A model generated the notes under the pieces. That model had not been told where the DNA came from, made no database searches, and saw only the letters and a program-made list of their open reading frames with translations. A stretch of 64,000 bases of DNA from NCBI RefSeq assembly GCF_033547155.1, contig NZ_CP137892.1, positions 682,001-746,000 on the forward strand, read 5' to 3'. Source of the DNA: Pseudomonas benzenivorans. Lineage in GTDB: Bacteria; Pseudomonadota; Gammaproteobacteria; Pseudomonadales; Pseudomonadaceae. Shown piece by piece: positions 38,220 through 45,905 of the stretch (its first letter is position 1; every line of letters begins with the position of its first letter). A program made the translations under genes and the position numbers.

Positions 38220-39137
38220 ATGGCCCAGGTAAAACGTGTACGTCGCCAGGTCAATGGCATCATCCTGCTGGACAAGCCGCGCGGCTTCAGCTCCAACGCG
38301 GCGCTGCAGAAGGTGCGCTGGTTGCTCAATGCCGAGAAGGCCGGACACACCGGCAGTCTCGACCCCCTGGCCACCGGCGTGTTGCCGCTGTGCTTCGGCG
38401 AGGCGACCAAGTTCTCCCAGTACCTGCTGGATGCCGACAAGGGCTATGAAACCCTGATGCAGCTGGGGGTGACCACCAGCACCGGGGATGCCGAGGGGGA
38501 AGTGCTCGAACGCCGCGCGGTGACCGTCGGTCGTGCCGATATCGAGGCGCTGTTGCCGCAGTTTCGCGGCGAGATCAGGCAGATACCGCCCATGCACTCG
38601 GCCCTCAAACGCGACGGCCAGCCGCTGTACAAGCTGGCGCGTGCCGGCGAAGTAGTGGAGCGCGAGCCGCGTTCTGTTACTATTGCGCGCTTGGAGTTGC
38701 TGGACTGCGAGGCGGAGCAGGCGCGCCTGGCGGTGGACTGCAGCAAGGGCACCTATATTCGCACCCTGGTCGAAGACCTCGGTCAGCTGCTCGGCTGCGG
38801 CGCCCATGTCGCCGAGTTGCGCAGGACCAAGGCCGGCCCCTTCGCCCTGGCGCAGACGGTCAGCCTGGAAGCGTTGGAGCAGGCTCACGCCGAAGGCGGC
38901 AACGAGGCCTTGGACCGCTTCCTGCTGCCGGTGGACAGCGGCTTGCAGCACTGGCCGCTGCTGCAGTTCTCCGAGCACAGTGCGTTCTATTGGCTGCAGG
39001 GGCAGCCGGTGCGCGCGCCCGAGGCGCCGAAGTTCGGCATGGTGCGGGTGCAAGATCACAACGGCCGCTTCATCGGTATCGGTGAAGTGAGCGAAGACGG
39101 GCGCATCGCGCCGCGTCGCTTGATTCGGTCGGCATGA
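38220..39137 (+). CDS. truB: tRNA pseudouridine(55) synthase TruB
   Basis: 305 aa. Makes pseudouridine 55 in the T-loop of tRNAs. Active-site motif [16 protein letters not shown] with catalytic Asp48, RNA-binding [10 protein letters not shown], and motif [10 protein letters not shown]; the C-terminal PUA-like domain (about 250-305) is complete. ATG 38220 follows the rbfA stop by 3 bp with GGAG in the rbfA end. Confidence 0.97.
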   Translation: MAQVKRVRRQVNGIILLDKPRGFSSNAALQKVRWLLNAEKAGHTGSLDPLATGVLPLCFGEATKFSQYLLDADKGYETLMQLGVTTSTGDAEGEVLERRAVTVGRADIEALLPQFRGEIRQIPPMHSALKRDGQPLYKLARAGEVVEREPRSVTIARLELLDCEAEQARLAVDCSKGTYIRTLVEDLGQLLGCGAHVAELRRTKAGPFALAQTVSLEALEQAHAEGGNEALDRFLLPVDSGLQHWPLLQFSEHSAFYWLQGQPVRAPEAPKFGMVRVQDHNGRFIGIGEVSEDGRIAPRRLIRSA

Positions 39138-39287
39138 CCGTAGCGCGGGCCTGGGGTTTCGGCTCTGGTCCGCGTGTATCGAGGGTGGCTGTTAATAGGC
39201 ACGGTCATACCTCACTTAAAAACACGGGAAGCGATTCCCGGCCTATTGCGACTGCTTCGGCAGTTGCCTTACTGAGAGGATGCCCCC

Positions 39288-39557
39288 ATGGCACTCAGCG
39301 TTGAAGAAAAAGCCCAGATCGTAAACGAGTACAAGCAAGCTGAAGGCGACACCGGTAGCCCGGAAGTGCAGGTTGCCCTGCTGTCGGCCAACATCAACAA
39401 GCTGCAAGGTCACTTCAAGGCCAACGGCAAGGACCACCACTCCCGTCGTGGTCTGATCCGCATGGTAAACCAGCGTCGTAAGCTGCTGGATTACCTGAAG
39501 GGTAAGGACACCACTCGTTACAGCACCCTGATCGGTCGTCTGGGTCTGCGTCGCTAA
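39288..39557 (+). CDS. rpsO: 30S ribosomal protein S15
   Basis: 89 aa, standard length. Signature region [24 protein letters not shown] and the [18 protein letters not shown] motif that binds 16S rRNA. The 150-bp leader contains small inverted repeats (for example CGGGAAGCGATTCCCG at about 39226-39241), which could take part in S15 autoregulation. GAGAGG lies before the ATG. Strong terminator follows. Confidence 0.98.
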   Translation: MALSVEEKAQIVNEYKQAEGDTGSPEVQVALLSANINKLQGHFKANGKDHHSRRGLIRMVNQRRKLLDYLKGKDTTRYSTLIGRLGLRR

Positions 39558-39584
39558 GCAATGCTTACGCGTAGCTGAATGCCG

Positions 39585-39621
39585 AAGCTGGAAGTGGGGC
39601 TGGCCCCCACTTCCAGCTTTT
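39585..39621 (+). terminator. Strong terminator between rpsO and pnp
   Basis: A 15-bp perfect stem (39585-39599 with 39605-39619), 5-nt loop, TTTT. The length of the stem also makes it a possible RNase III site in the pnp leader. Confidence 0.9.
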
Positions 39622-39731
39622 GCGTTTCAGCCCGGCGCATTTTGGACAGGCTCGGGTCCGACTCCCGTAACTGCCCACGAATTTTGCACTATCCAGATTT
39701 CCCCAAAGGCAACAGAGAGAAGGAAAACACC

Positions 39732-41837
39732 GTGAACCCGGTAATCAAGAAATTCCAGTTCGGTCAGTCGACCGTTACCCTCGAGACTGGCCGTATCGCC
39801 CGTCAGGCCTCCGGCGCCGTGCTGGTCACCGTCGACGACGACGTCAGCGTGCTGGTGACCGTGGTCGGTGCCAAGACCGCCGACCCGAGCAAGGGCTTCT
39901 TCCCGCTGTCGGTGCACTACCAGGAGAAGACCTACGCCGCCGGCAAGATCCCCGGTGGCTTCTTCAAGCGCGAAGGCCGTCCTTCCGAGAAGGAAACCCT
40001 GACCTCGCGCCTGATCGACCGGCCGATCCGCCCGCTGTTCCCGGAAGGCTTCATGAACGAAGTGCAGGTCGTCTGCACCGTGGTCTCCACCAGCAAGAAG
40101 ACCGACCCGGACGTCGCCGCGATGATCGGCACCTCGGCCGCCCTGGCCGTCTCCGGCATTCCCTTCGATGGCCCGATCGGCGCCGCCCGCGTGGCCTTCC
40201 ATGAAAGCACCGGCTACCTGCTGAACCCGACTTACGAGCAGCTCAAGGCCTCCAGCCTGGACATGGTCGTGGCCGGCACCGAGGATGCCGTGCTGATGGT
40301 CGAGTCGGAAGCCAAGGAGCTGACCGAGGACCAGATGCTGGGCGCCGTGCTGTTCGCCCACCAGGAGTTCCAGTCGGTGATCCAGGCGGTCAAGGAACTG
40401 GCGGCCGAAGCCGGCAAGCCGACCTGGGACTGGCAGCCCAAGGCGGAGAACACCGCACTGTTGGACGCCATCCGTGGCGAGTTCGGCGCGGAAATCTCCA
40501 AGGCCTACACCATCACCGTCAAGCAGGACCGCTACAACCGTCTGGGCGAGCTGCGTGACCAGGCCGTGGCCAAGCTGTCCGGCGAGGAAGGTCAGCCGAG
40601 CGCCGGCGAGGTCAAGGACGCCTTCGGCGAGATCGAGTACCGCACCGTGCGCGAGAACATCGTCAACGGCCAGCCGCGTATCGACGGCCGCGACACCCGC
40701 ACCGTGCGCCCGCTGGCCATCGAGGTCGGCGTACTGGGCAAGACCCACGGTTCGGCGCTGTTCACCCGTGGCGAGACCCAGGCCCTGGTGGTCGCCACCC
40801 TCGGCACCGCCCGCGACGCCCAGCTGCTCGACACCCTGGAAGGCGAGAAGAAAGACCCCTTCATGCTGCACTACAACTTCCCGCCGTTCTCGGTCGGTGA
40901 GTGTGGGCGCATGGGGGGCGCCGGTCGCCGCGAGATCGGTCACGGCCGCCTGGCCCGCCGCAGCGTCTCGGCCATGCTGCCGAGCGCCGACGAGTTCCCC
41001 TACACCATCCGCGTGGTCTCGGAAATCACCGAATCCAACGGCTCCAGCTCCATGGCCTCGGTCTGCGGTGCCTCCCTGGCGCTGATGGACGCCGGTGTGC
41101 CGATGAAGGCGCCGGTGGCCGGTATCGCCATGGGTCTGGTCAAGGAAGGCGACAAGTTCGCCGTGCTGACCGACATCCTCGGCGACGAAGACCACCTGGG
41201 CGACATGGACTTCAAGGTGGCCGGTACCGCCAAGGGCGTCACCGCGCTGCAGATGGACATCAAGATCCAGGGCATCACCGAAGAGATCATGGAAATCGCC
41301 CTGGGCCAGGCCCTGGAAGCGCGCCTGAACATCCTCGGCCAGATGAACCAGGTGATCGCCCAGTCGCGCAGCGAGCTGTCGGCCAACGCCCCGACCATGC
41401 TGGCGATGAAGATCGACCAGGACAAGATCCGCGACGTGATCGGCAAGGGCGGCGCGACCATCCGTGCCATCTGCGAAGAGACCAAGGCCTCGATCGACAT
41501 CGAAGACGACGGCAGCATCAAGATCTTCGGCGAGACCAAGGAAGCGGCGGAAGCGGCCAAGCAGCGCGTGCTGGCTATCACCGCCGAGGCCGAGATCGGC
41601 AAGATCTACGTCGGCAAGGTCGAGCGCATCGTCGACTTCGGCGCCTTCGTCAACATCCTGCCGGGCAAGGACGGCCTGGTGCACATCTCGATGCTGAGCG
41701 ATCAGCGCGTCGAGAAGGTCACCGACGTGCTGAAGGAAGGCCAGGAAGTGAAGGTCCTGGTACTGGACGTGGACAACCGCGGCCGGATCAAGCTGTCGAT
41801 CAAGGACGTCGCCGCGGCCGAGGCCTCGGGTGTCTGA
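39732..41837 (+). CDS. pnp: Polyribonucleotide nucleotidyltransferase (PNPase)
   Basis: 701 aa. Phosphorolytic 3'-5' exoribonuclease and degradosome partner. Two RNase PH domains (the second with [18 protein letters not shown] and the catalytic [19 protein letters not shown]), then a KH domain ([17 protein letters not shown]) and an S1 domain ([18 protein letters not shown]) at the C-terminus. The frame opens at 39579 inside the rpsO terminator; GTG 39732 is the family start, 11 bp after a weak GAGAAGGA. Often autoregulated through its leader. Confidence 0.97.
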   Translation: MNPVIKKFQFGQSTVTLETGRIARQASGAVLVTVDDDVSVLVTVVGAKTADPSKGFFPLSVHYQEKTYAAGKIPGGFFKREGRPSEKETLTSRLIDRPIRPLFPEGFMNEVQVVCTVVSTSKKTDPDVAAMIGTSAALAVSGIPFDGPIGAARVAFHESTGYLLNPTYEQLKASSLDMVVAGTEDAVLMVESEAKELTEDQMLGAVLFAHQEFQSVIQAVKELAAEAGKPTWDWQPKAENTALLDAIRGEFGAEISKAYTITVKQDRYNRLGELRDQAVAKLSGEEGQPSAGEVKDAFGEIEYRTVRENIVNGQPRIDGRDTRTVRPLAIEVGVLGKTHGSALFTRGETQALVVATLGTARDAQLLDTLEGEKKDPFMLHYNFPPFSVGECGRMGGAGRREIGHGRLARRSVSAMLPSADEFPYTIRVVSEITESNGSSSMASVCGASLALMDAGVPMKAPVAGIAMGLVKEGDKFAVLTDILGDEDHLGDMDFKVAGTAKGVTALQMDIKIQGITEEIMEIALGQALEARLNILGQMNQVIAQSRSELSANAPTMLAMKIDQDKIRDVIGKGGATIRAICEETKASIDIEDDGSIKIFGETKEAAEAAKQRVLAITAEAEIGKIYVGKVERIVDFGAFVNILPGKDGLVHISMLSDQRVEKVTDVLKEGQEVKVLVLDVDNRGRIKLSIKDVAAAEASGV

Positions 41838-41858
41838 TAGCGGGCGACTGCCACGCTG

Positions 41859-41891
41859 AAAAAGAGGGCCGCATTGCGGCCCTCTTTTTTT
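41859..41891 (+). terminator. Terminator after pnp
   Basis: GAGGGCCGC (41864-41872) pairs with GCGGCCCTC (41876-41884), loop ATT, with A5 before and T7 after. Ends the long rimP-pnp run. Confidence 0.94.
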
Positions 41892-41980
41892 GCCTGGACA
41901 ATAGCGCCGCTGCAGGGGCCGGCCCGCGCAGTGCCGTGGCCTCTGGCGGCCGCCGTGAACCGCATCAGGACATATCGCTT

Positions 41981-43396
41981 ATGGATAAGACCCTCTGCCG
42001 CTACCATCCGGCGCAACCGGCCACCTGGCAGTGCCCGCCCTGCCAGCGTGCCTATGGCAACTGCTGCATTCCCTTGAATGCCGATGCCCCGGACGAAACC
42101 CCTACTTGCCCCCTGTGCGCCGGCTGCTTGCAGTTTCTCGGCGCAGCCAACACGGCCCAGCCGTTCTGGGAGCGTATCCCCGCATTCTTCGTCTACGCCC
42201 TGCAGGGCGGCCCTTTGGCGTTCGCCGCCCTGCTGGCCCTGGCCAGCCTGTTCATGCCGCGCTGGATAGTGCTGTGGATCCTGCTGTTCAGCGTGGCGAC
42301 CAAGTACTTCCACAGCGTGATCGAGGCCAGCAGCCAGGCCGACCGGCAGGCCCCGAGCCTGGCCAGCGCCTTCGGCGGCGAGGGCTTCAGCCTGTTCTTC
42401 AAGCAGCTGGCGGTGTTTCTGATCGCCTTCGCCGTGCTGTGGCTGGCCGCCGACTTCGACAGCGAGGCGCTGTACTGGGCGGTGAATATCGGCCTGCTGC
42501 TGGCATTGCCGGCCAGCATCATCCGCCTGGCGCTGGACAAGGAGCTGGGCGCGGCGCTGAGCCCGGAGCAGATCGGCCAGGTGATGGGGGCCATGGGCTG
42601 GCGCTACCTGATCCTCTGCGCCTTCCTGTTCATCCTCTGGCAGTCGCCGAGCTGGGTCACCTATATGCTCTCCAGCGGCCTGCCGCGAGTGGTGCTGATG
42701 CCGGTCGCCGCCTTCCTGTTCGGCTATTTCGGCGTGGTGATGTGCGCCATGATGGGCTATGCGGTATTCCAGTATCAGGGCGCCCTGGGCTATGTGATCG
42801 CCGATGAAAACGCCTCTGCGGCCTATCCGGCCCCGGAGTATCTGCGCCGGCGCGCCCTGGCCGAGGCGGAAGTACGCCTCAAGGAAGGCCAGAGCGGCCA
42901 GGCCCTGGAAACCCTGGCCAAGGCCCTGGAACGTGACGCCGACGACCTCAAGCTCAACGAGCGCTTCCATCAGCTGTTGTTCGGCCTCAATGCCCGCGAG
43001 CGCTGCTTGCGTCACCTGGCGCATTATCTGCCACTGGCTGCCCGGCTGAATCCGGCGCTGGCGGCGACGGCCGTGCTCAATGCGCGCCAGCTCGGGGCCG
43101 ACTACCTGCCCGACGATGCCCTGGTCTGCGAGAGGGTGGCCGAGGCGCTGTTGCAGCGGCACAAGACCCGGGAAGGCCTGAGCCTGTTGCGCAACCTGCA
43201 CCAGCGCTTTCCCGACTACCCGCATATTCCCCGGGCCTACCTGCTGGCCAGCCGCGGGTTTGCCGAAGGCCTGGGACAGCTCGGTCCGGCGCAGAGGCTG
43301 CTGACCTTCATCCGGACGCGCTACCCGCAATCGCCTCTGCTGGGGGACGTCGCCGCCCTGGAGGCGACCCTGGGCAAGCTGACCGAGTCGTCCTGA
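41981..43396 (+). CDS. Zinc-finger, multi-membrane and helical-repeat protein of unknown function
   Basis: 471 aa. The first 45 residues hold a B-box-like zinc motif: CRYHP, then WQCPPCQRAYGNCC and CPLCAGC. Next come about five or six hydrophobic segments between residues 65 and 270 (for example LAFAALLALASLFM, LAVFLIAFAVLWLA, VVLMPVAAFLFGYFGVV). The C-terminal 180 residues are soluble and helical with repeat-like units (LRRRALAEAEVRLKEGQSG...), resembling TPRs. The frame is open far upstream into pnp; ATG 41981 starts the zinc motif. It converges with the rhomboid gene. I know no named family with this combination; a role in membrane protein quality control is only a guess. Confidence 0.8.
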   Translation: MDKTLCRYHPAQPATWQCPPCQRAYGNCCIPLNADAPDETPTCPLCAGCLQFLGAANTAQPFWERIPAFFVYALQGGPLAFAALLALASLFMPRWIVLWILLFSVATKYFHSVIEASSQADRQAPSLASAFGGEGFSLFFKQLAVFLIAFAVLWLAADFDSEALYWAVNIGLLLALPASIIRLALDKELGAALSPEQIGQVMGAMGWRYLILCAFLFILWQSPSWVTYMLSSGLPRVVLMPVAAFLFGYFGVVMCAMMGYAVFQYQGALGYVIADENASAAYPAPEYLRRRALAEAEVRLKEGQSGQALETLAKALERDADDLKLNERFHQLLFGLNARERCLRHLAHYLPLAARLNPALAATAVLNARQLGADYLPDDALVCERVAEALLQRHKTREGLSLLRNLHQRFPDYPHIPRAYLLASRGFAEGLGQLGPAQRLLTFIRTRYPQSPLLGDVAALEATLGKLTESS

Positions 43397-43418
43397 CGGC
43401 CCTGTGCCCAGGGGCCGT
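43396..43418. terminator. Weak hairpin between converging genes
   Basis: ACGGCCC (43396-43402) pairs with GGGCCGT (43412-43418), 9-nt loop, starting in the stop codon of the upstream gene. No T-run. Confidence 0.3.
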
Positions 43419-43423
43419 GCTGC

Positions 43424-44878
43424 TCAGCGTGCCAGGTGGCGCCGGAGCAGGCCGAGTTGTACGGTCTGCTCGGCCTCTGGGTAGCGTTGACTGAGGAACT
43501 GACCGAGCTCGGCGAGGCCGCCCATGTCCTGCTGGCGGCCGAGTAGCTTGCCCAGGCGCAGGGTCAGCGCCGGCAGTTCGGCGGGCTGCTGGGCGGCGCG
43601 GCTGAGACGGCGCCAGGCGGCCAGGGCCAAGGCGTGCTGCTCGGCCTGCAGCAGGTGGCGCAGCAGGTGCAGCTGCACGGCCGGGTGCTGCAGCAGGGGC
43701 TGGCCGGCCGCCCGGCTGTCTTCGGCCAGGCGCTGCAGCAGGGGTAAACTGGCGGCCTGCTGCGGCAGGGTGAATAGCTGGCGTAGCACGTCGCCGAGCA
43801 GGGCCTTGTCCTGACGGCTATGGGCCAGCGGGTAGAGGCGCTCGAGCAGCTCCAGGCGGCCGGGGTGACGCTCGAGCAGTTGCCGGCCGCGGCTGGCGGC
43901 CTGGTCGAGGGCGAAGTTGCCGATCGCGCGGTCCAGGCTCTCCAGTTCGCGTTTGAAAGGCGCGTCCGGGTCTTCCTTGTGCAGGTAGGCCTCATCGACC
44001 CGCAGTTTGCCGCCCAGACGCGGCAGCCAGACCGTGAGGAAACCGGCACCCAGGCCGCCGAGGTGGGCGTAATAGTTGACGTTGTCGTCGGCCAGCAGCA
44101 GGCCGTACAACTCCTTGCCCAGCCACACCGGCAGGATCCACAGGGCCGGCGCGCGGAAGTAGCCGAACAGCGGGCCCAGCCAGTAGAAGAAGTTGATCCG
44201 GCGCAGGCCGTAGACCCCCAGGTACATGCCCATCAAACCGGAGATGGCCCCGGAGGCGCCGACGCCGCAGACCCAGACCGGGTCCATGATCCACCACAGC
44301 AGGTGCGAGGCCACCCCGCTGAGCAGGTAGAGGCCGAGGTACAGCCAGCGGCCCAGGGCGATTTCCAGGGCGAAGCCGAAGATGAACAGGAACAGCATGT
44401 TGCCGGCCAGGTGGCCGAAGTCGCCGTGCAGGAACATGGCGCCGAACAGCCCCTCGACACTGAAGCGGGCCGGGATGAAGCCGAAGCGCATGCTGCTGAT
44501 ACGGTCGCGCGCCGCTTCCGCCTGCGCGCGCGCGGCCTGCCAGGCCGAATCGGCCAGGTAGTCGGGGTTGTGGTGCAGGCGGCTCTCGAACTGCAGGTCG
44601 TAGAGCACCAGGCGGGCCAGGTCGCTGCGGCGCATGGCGTCGACGTAGCGCCGCTGCTCGGCATCCAGCTCGCGGCGCTCGCTGAAGGACTCGAGAAACA
44701 GCGTCCGCTCGCGGTTGAGCAGGCCGCCGTCGAGGTAGGTCTGGATCGCCTGCGCCTCGCGCGCCTGATCGCCGCCCTGGTAGCCGAAGTAGATCAGCAC
44801 ATTGAGCAGGATCAGCAGCAGGGTGACGACCGGCGGTTTCTTCCAGTCCAGCGGGTGTTCGGCAGGCAGGATGAGCAT
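43424..44878 (-). CDS. Rhomboid-family intramembrane serine protease
   Basis: 484 aa. Rhomboid core between about 130 and 290: HLAGN (His156, Asn160) in the second helix, catalytic Ser209 in GVGASGAISG and catalytic His272 in YYAHLGGLGAG, so the dyad is complete. One membrane helix lies at the N-terminus (about 17-32), separated from the core by a soluble insert of about 100 residues (ERRELDAEQRRY...). The C-terminal 190 residues are soluble helical repeats. The substrate is unknown. It sits 21 bp downstream of three DUF2845 genes and the DUF748 gene, all on the same strand. Confidence 0.9.
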   Translation of the reverse strand: MLILPAEHPLDWKKPPVVTLLLILLNVLIYFGYQGGDQAREAQAIQTYLDGGLLNRERTLFLESFSERRELDAEQRRYVDAMRRSDLARLVLYDLQFESRLHHNPDYLADSAWQAARAQAEAARDRISSMRFGFIPARFSVEGLFGAMFLHGDFGHLAGNMLFLFIFGFALEIALGRWLYLGLYLLSGVASHLLWWIMDPVWVCGVGASGAISGLMGMYLGVYGLRRINFFYWLGPLFGYFRAPALWILPVWLGKELYGLLLADDNVNYYAHLGGLGAGFLTVWLPRLGGKLRVDEAYLHKEDPDAPFKRELESLDRAIGNFALDQAASRGRQLLERHPGRLELLERLYPLAHSRQDKALLGDVLRQLFTLPQQAASLPLLQRLAEDSRAAGQPLLQHPAVQLHLLRHLLQAEQHALALAAWRRLSRAAQQPAELPALTLRLGKLLGRQQDMGGLAELGQFLSQRYPEAEQTVQLGLLRRHLAR

Positions 44879-44899
44879 GTGCTGATGGCCCCGCCCGCG

Positions 44900-45187
44900 T
44901 CAGTTGCCGCGCTGGCTGTCGATGCGCTGCAGGCGACCGCCCTGGAAGGTCAGGTAGTAGTACATGCCGTTGCGCGGGCCGTAGACCCACTCCTCGATCG
45001 GCAGTTCCTGGTTGCCGTCGGCGTTCTGGGTATAGCCGACCAGGCTGCGGCTGGCGGCTTCGCCACACTTGGCCTGGACTTCGCTGGTGCGGTCGCCCTT
45101 GTCGGCGATGCCATGTTCGCAGCGCAGGGAGGCCTGGGCGCAGGTGACGCTCAAGAGCAGGGTGGTGAACAGACCGATTCGGCGCAT
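44900..45187 (-). CDS. DUF2845 periplasmic protein, paralogue 1
   Basis: 95 aa with a signal peptide (cut near CAQA). The mature part has the DUF2845 pattern: LRCEHGIADKGDRTSEVQAKCGEA, then GY, IEEWVYGPRNGMYYYLTFQGGRL and a short tail. Two Cys (one near each end of the first half) are shared with paralogues 2 and 3, suggesting a disulphide. Function unknown. Upstream GGAG gives a good ribosome site. Confidence 0.85.
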   Translation of the reverse strand: MRRIGLFTTLLLSVTCAQASLRCEHGIADKGDRTSEVQAKCGEAASRSLVGYTQNADGNQELPIEEWVYGPRNGMYYYLTFQGGRLQRIDSQRGN

Positions 45188-45245
45188 GGTGGAGCTTCCT
45201 TGTTCCGGGGCAAAGCGGCGAGCCTAGCAGGCGCACCGGCGCTTG

Positions 45246-45545
45246 TCAGTTGCCGCGCTCGCTGTCGATGCTGTCCAGGCGATTACCCTCGAAGCGCAGG
45301 AAGTGGTACATGCCGTTGCGCGGGCCGTAGGTCCACTCTTCCACCGCTACTTCGCTGCGAAAGCCGTAGTAGTCCACCACTTCGCGGTAGCCGAGGAAGT
45401 CGCGACTGCGCGGCTCGCCGCACTTGTCGAGGACCTCGGCGGCGCTGTCGTCGCGACTGACCAGGGCGCTGCCGCAACGCAGGGTCGAGGCGGCAACGAG
45501 CGAAGTCGACAGGCCTAGCGCGAGGATGAGGATGAGGGCTTTCAT
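45246..45545 (-). CDS. DUF2845 periplasmic protein, paralogue 2
   Basis: 99 aa, signal peptide cut near LVAA. Same pattern as the neighbours: LRCGSALVSRDDSAAEVLDKCGEP, GYREVV, VEEWTYGPRNGMYHFLRFEGNRL, ending DSERGN, almost the same end as paralogue 1 (DSQRGN). The frame is open to 45770, but ATG 45545 begins the signal peptide. Confidence 0.87.
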   Translation of the reverse strand: MKALILILALGLSTSLVAASTLRCGSALVSRDDSAAEVLDKCGEPRSRDFLGYREVVDYYGFRSEVAVEEWTYGPRNGMYHFLRFEGNRLDSIDSERGN

Positions 45546-45601
45546 CGGGGCCACCGGGAACGGCTTGGAAGGCTTCAGCCTATACCCTGGCAGGGTGGAC
45601 G

Positions 45602-45889
45602 TCAGCGCTGGCGTCGCCGTTCGATGCGGGTCAGGCGGTTGCCCTCGAAGGTGAGAATGCTCAGCACCCCGTTGCTGGGGCCGTAGACCCACTCCTCGAT
45701 CTTGAACTCGCGCCGCTCGTAGGGGCCCAGGGTGTAGCCGACCAGATCGCGAAATGCCGGCTCGCCGCATTTCTGCTCGACCTCGAAGCTGCGGTCGCCG
45801 AGGCTGACCAGTTGGCTGCCGCAGCGCAGGGTGTCGGCCTGGGCGAGGGCGGCGCAGCCCATGAGCAGGGCCAGGCTTAAGGCTTTCAT
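45602..45889 (-). CDS. DUF2845 periplasmic protein, paralogue 3
   Basis: 95 aa. Signal peptide MKALSLALLMGCAALAQA, then LRCGSQLVSLGDRSFEVEQKCGEPAF, GYTLGP, IEEWVYGPSNGVLSILTFEGNRL. ATG 45889 has GAAG at a better distance than the ATG two codons upstream (45895). It is the first of the three in the direction of transcription, and lies 16 bp after the DUF748 gene. Third tandem copy; function unknown. Confidence 0.85.
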   Translation of the reverse strand: MKALSLALLMGCAALAQADTLRCGSQLVSLGDRSFEVEQKCGEPAFRDLVGYTLGPYERREFKIEEWVYGPSNGVLSILTFEGNRLTRIERRRQR

Positions 45890-45905
45890 GATCATCGGCT
45901 TCAGC

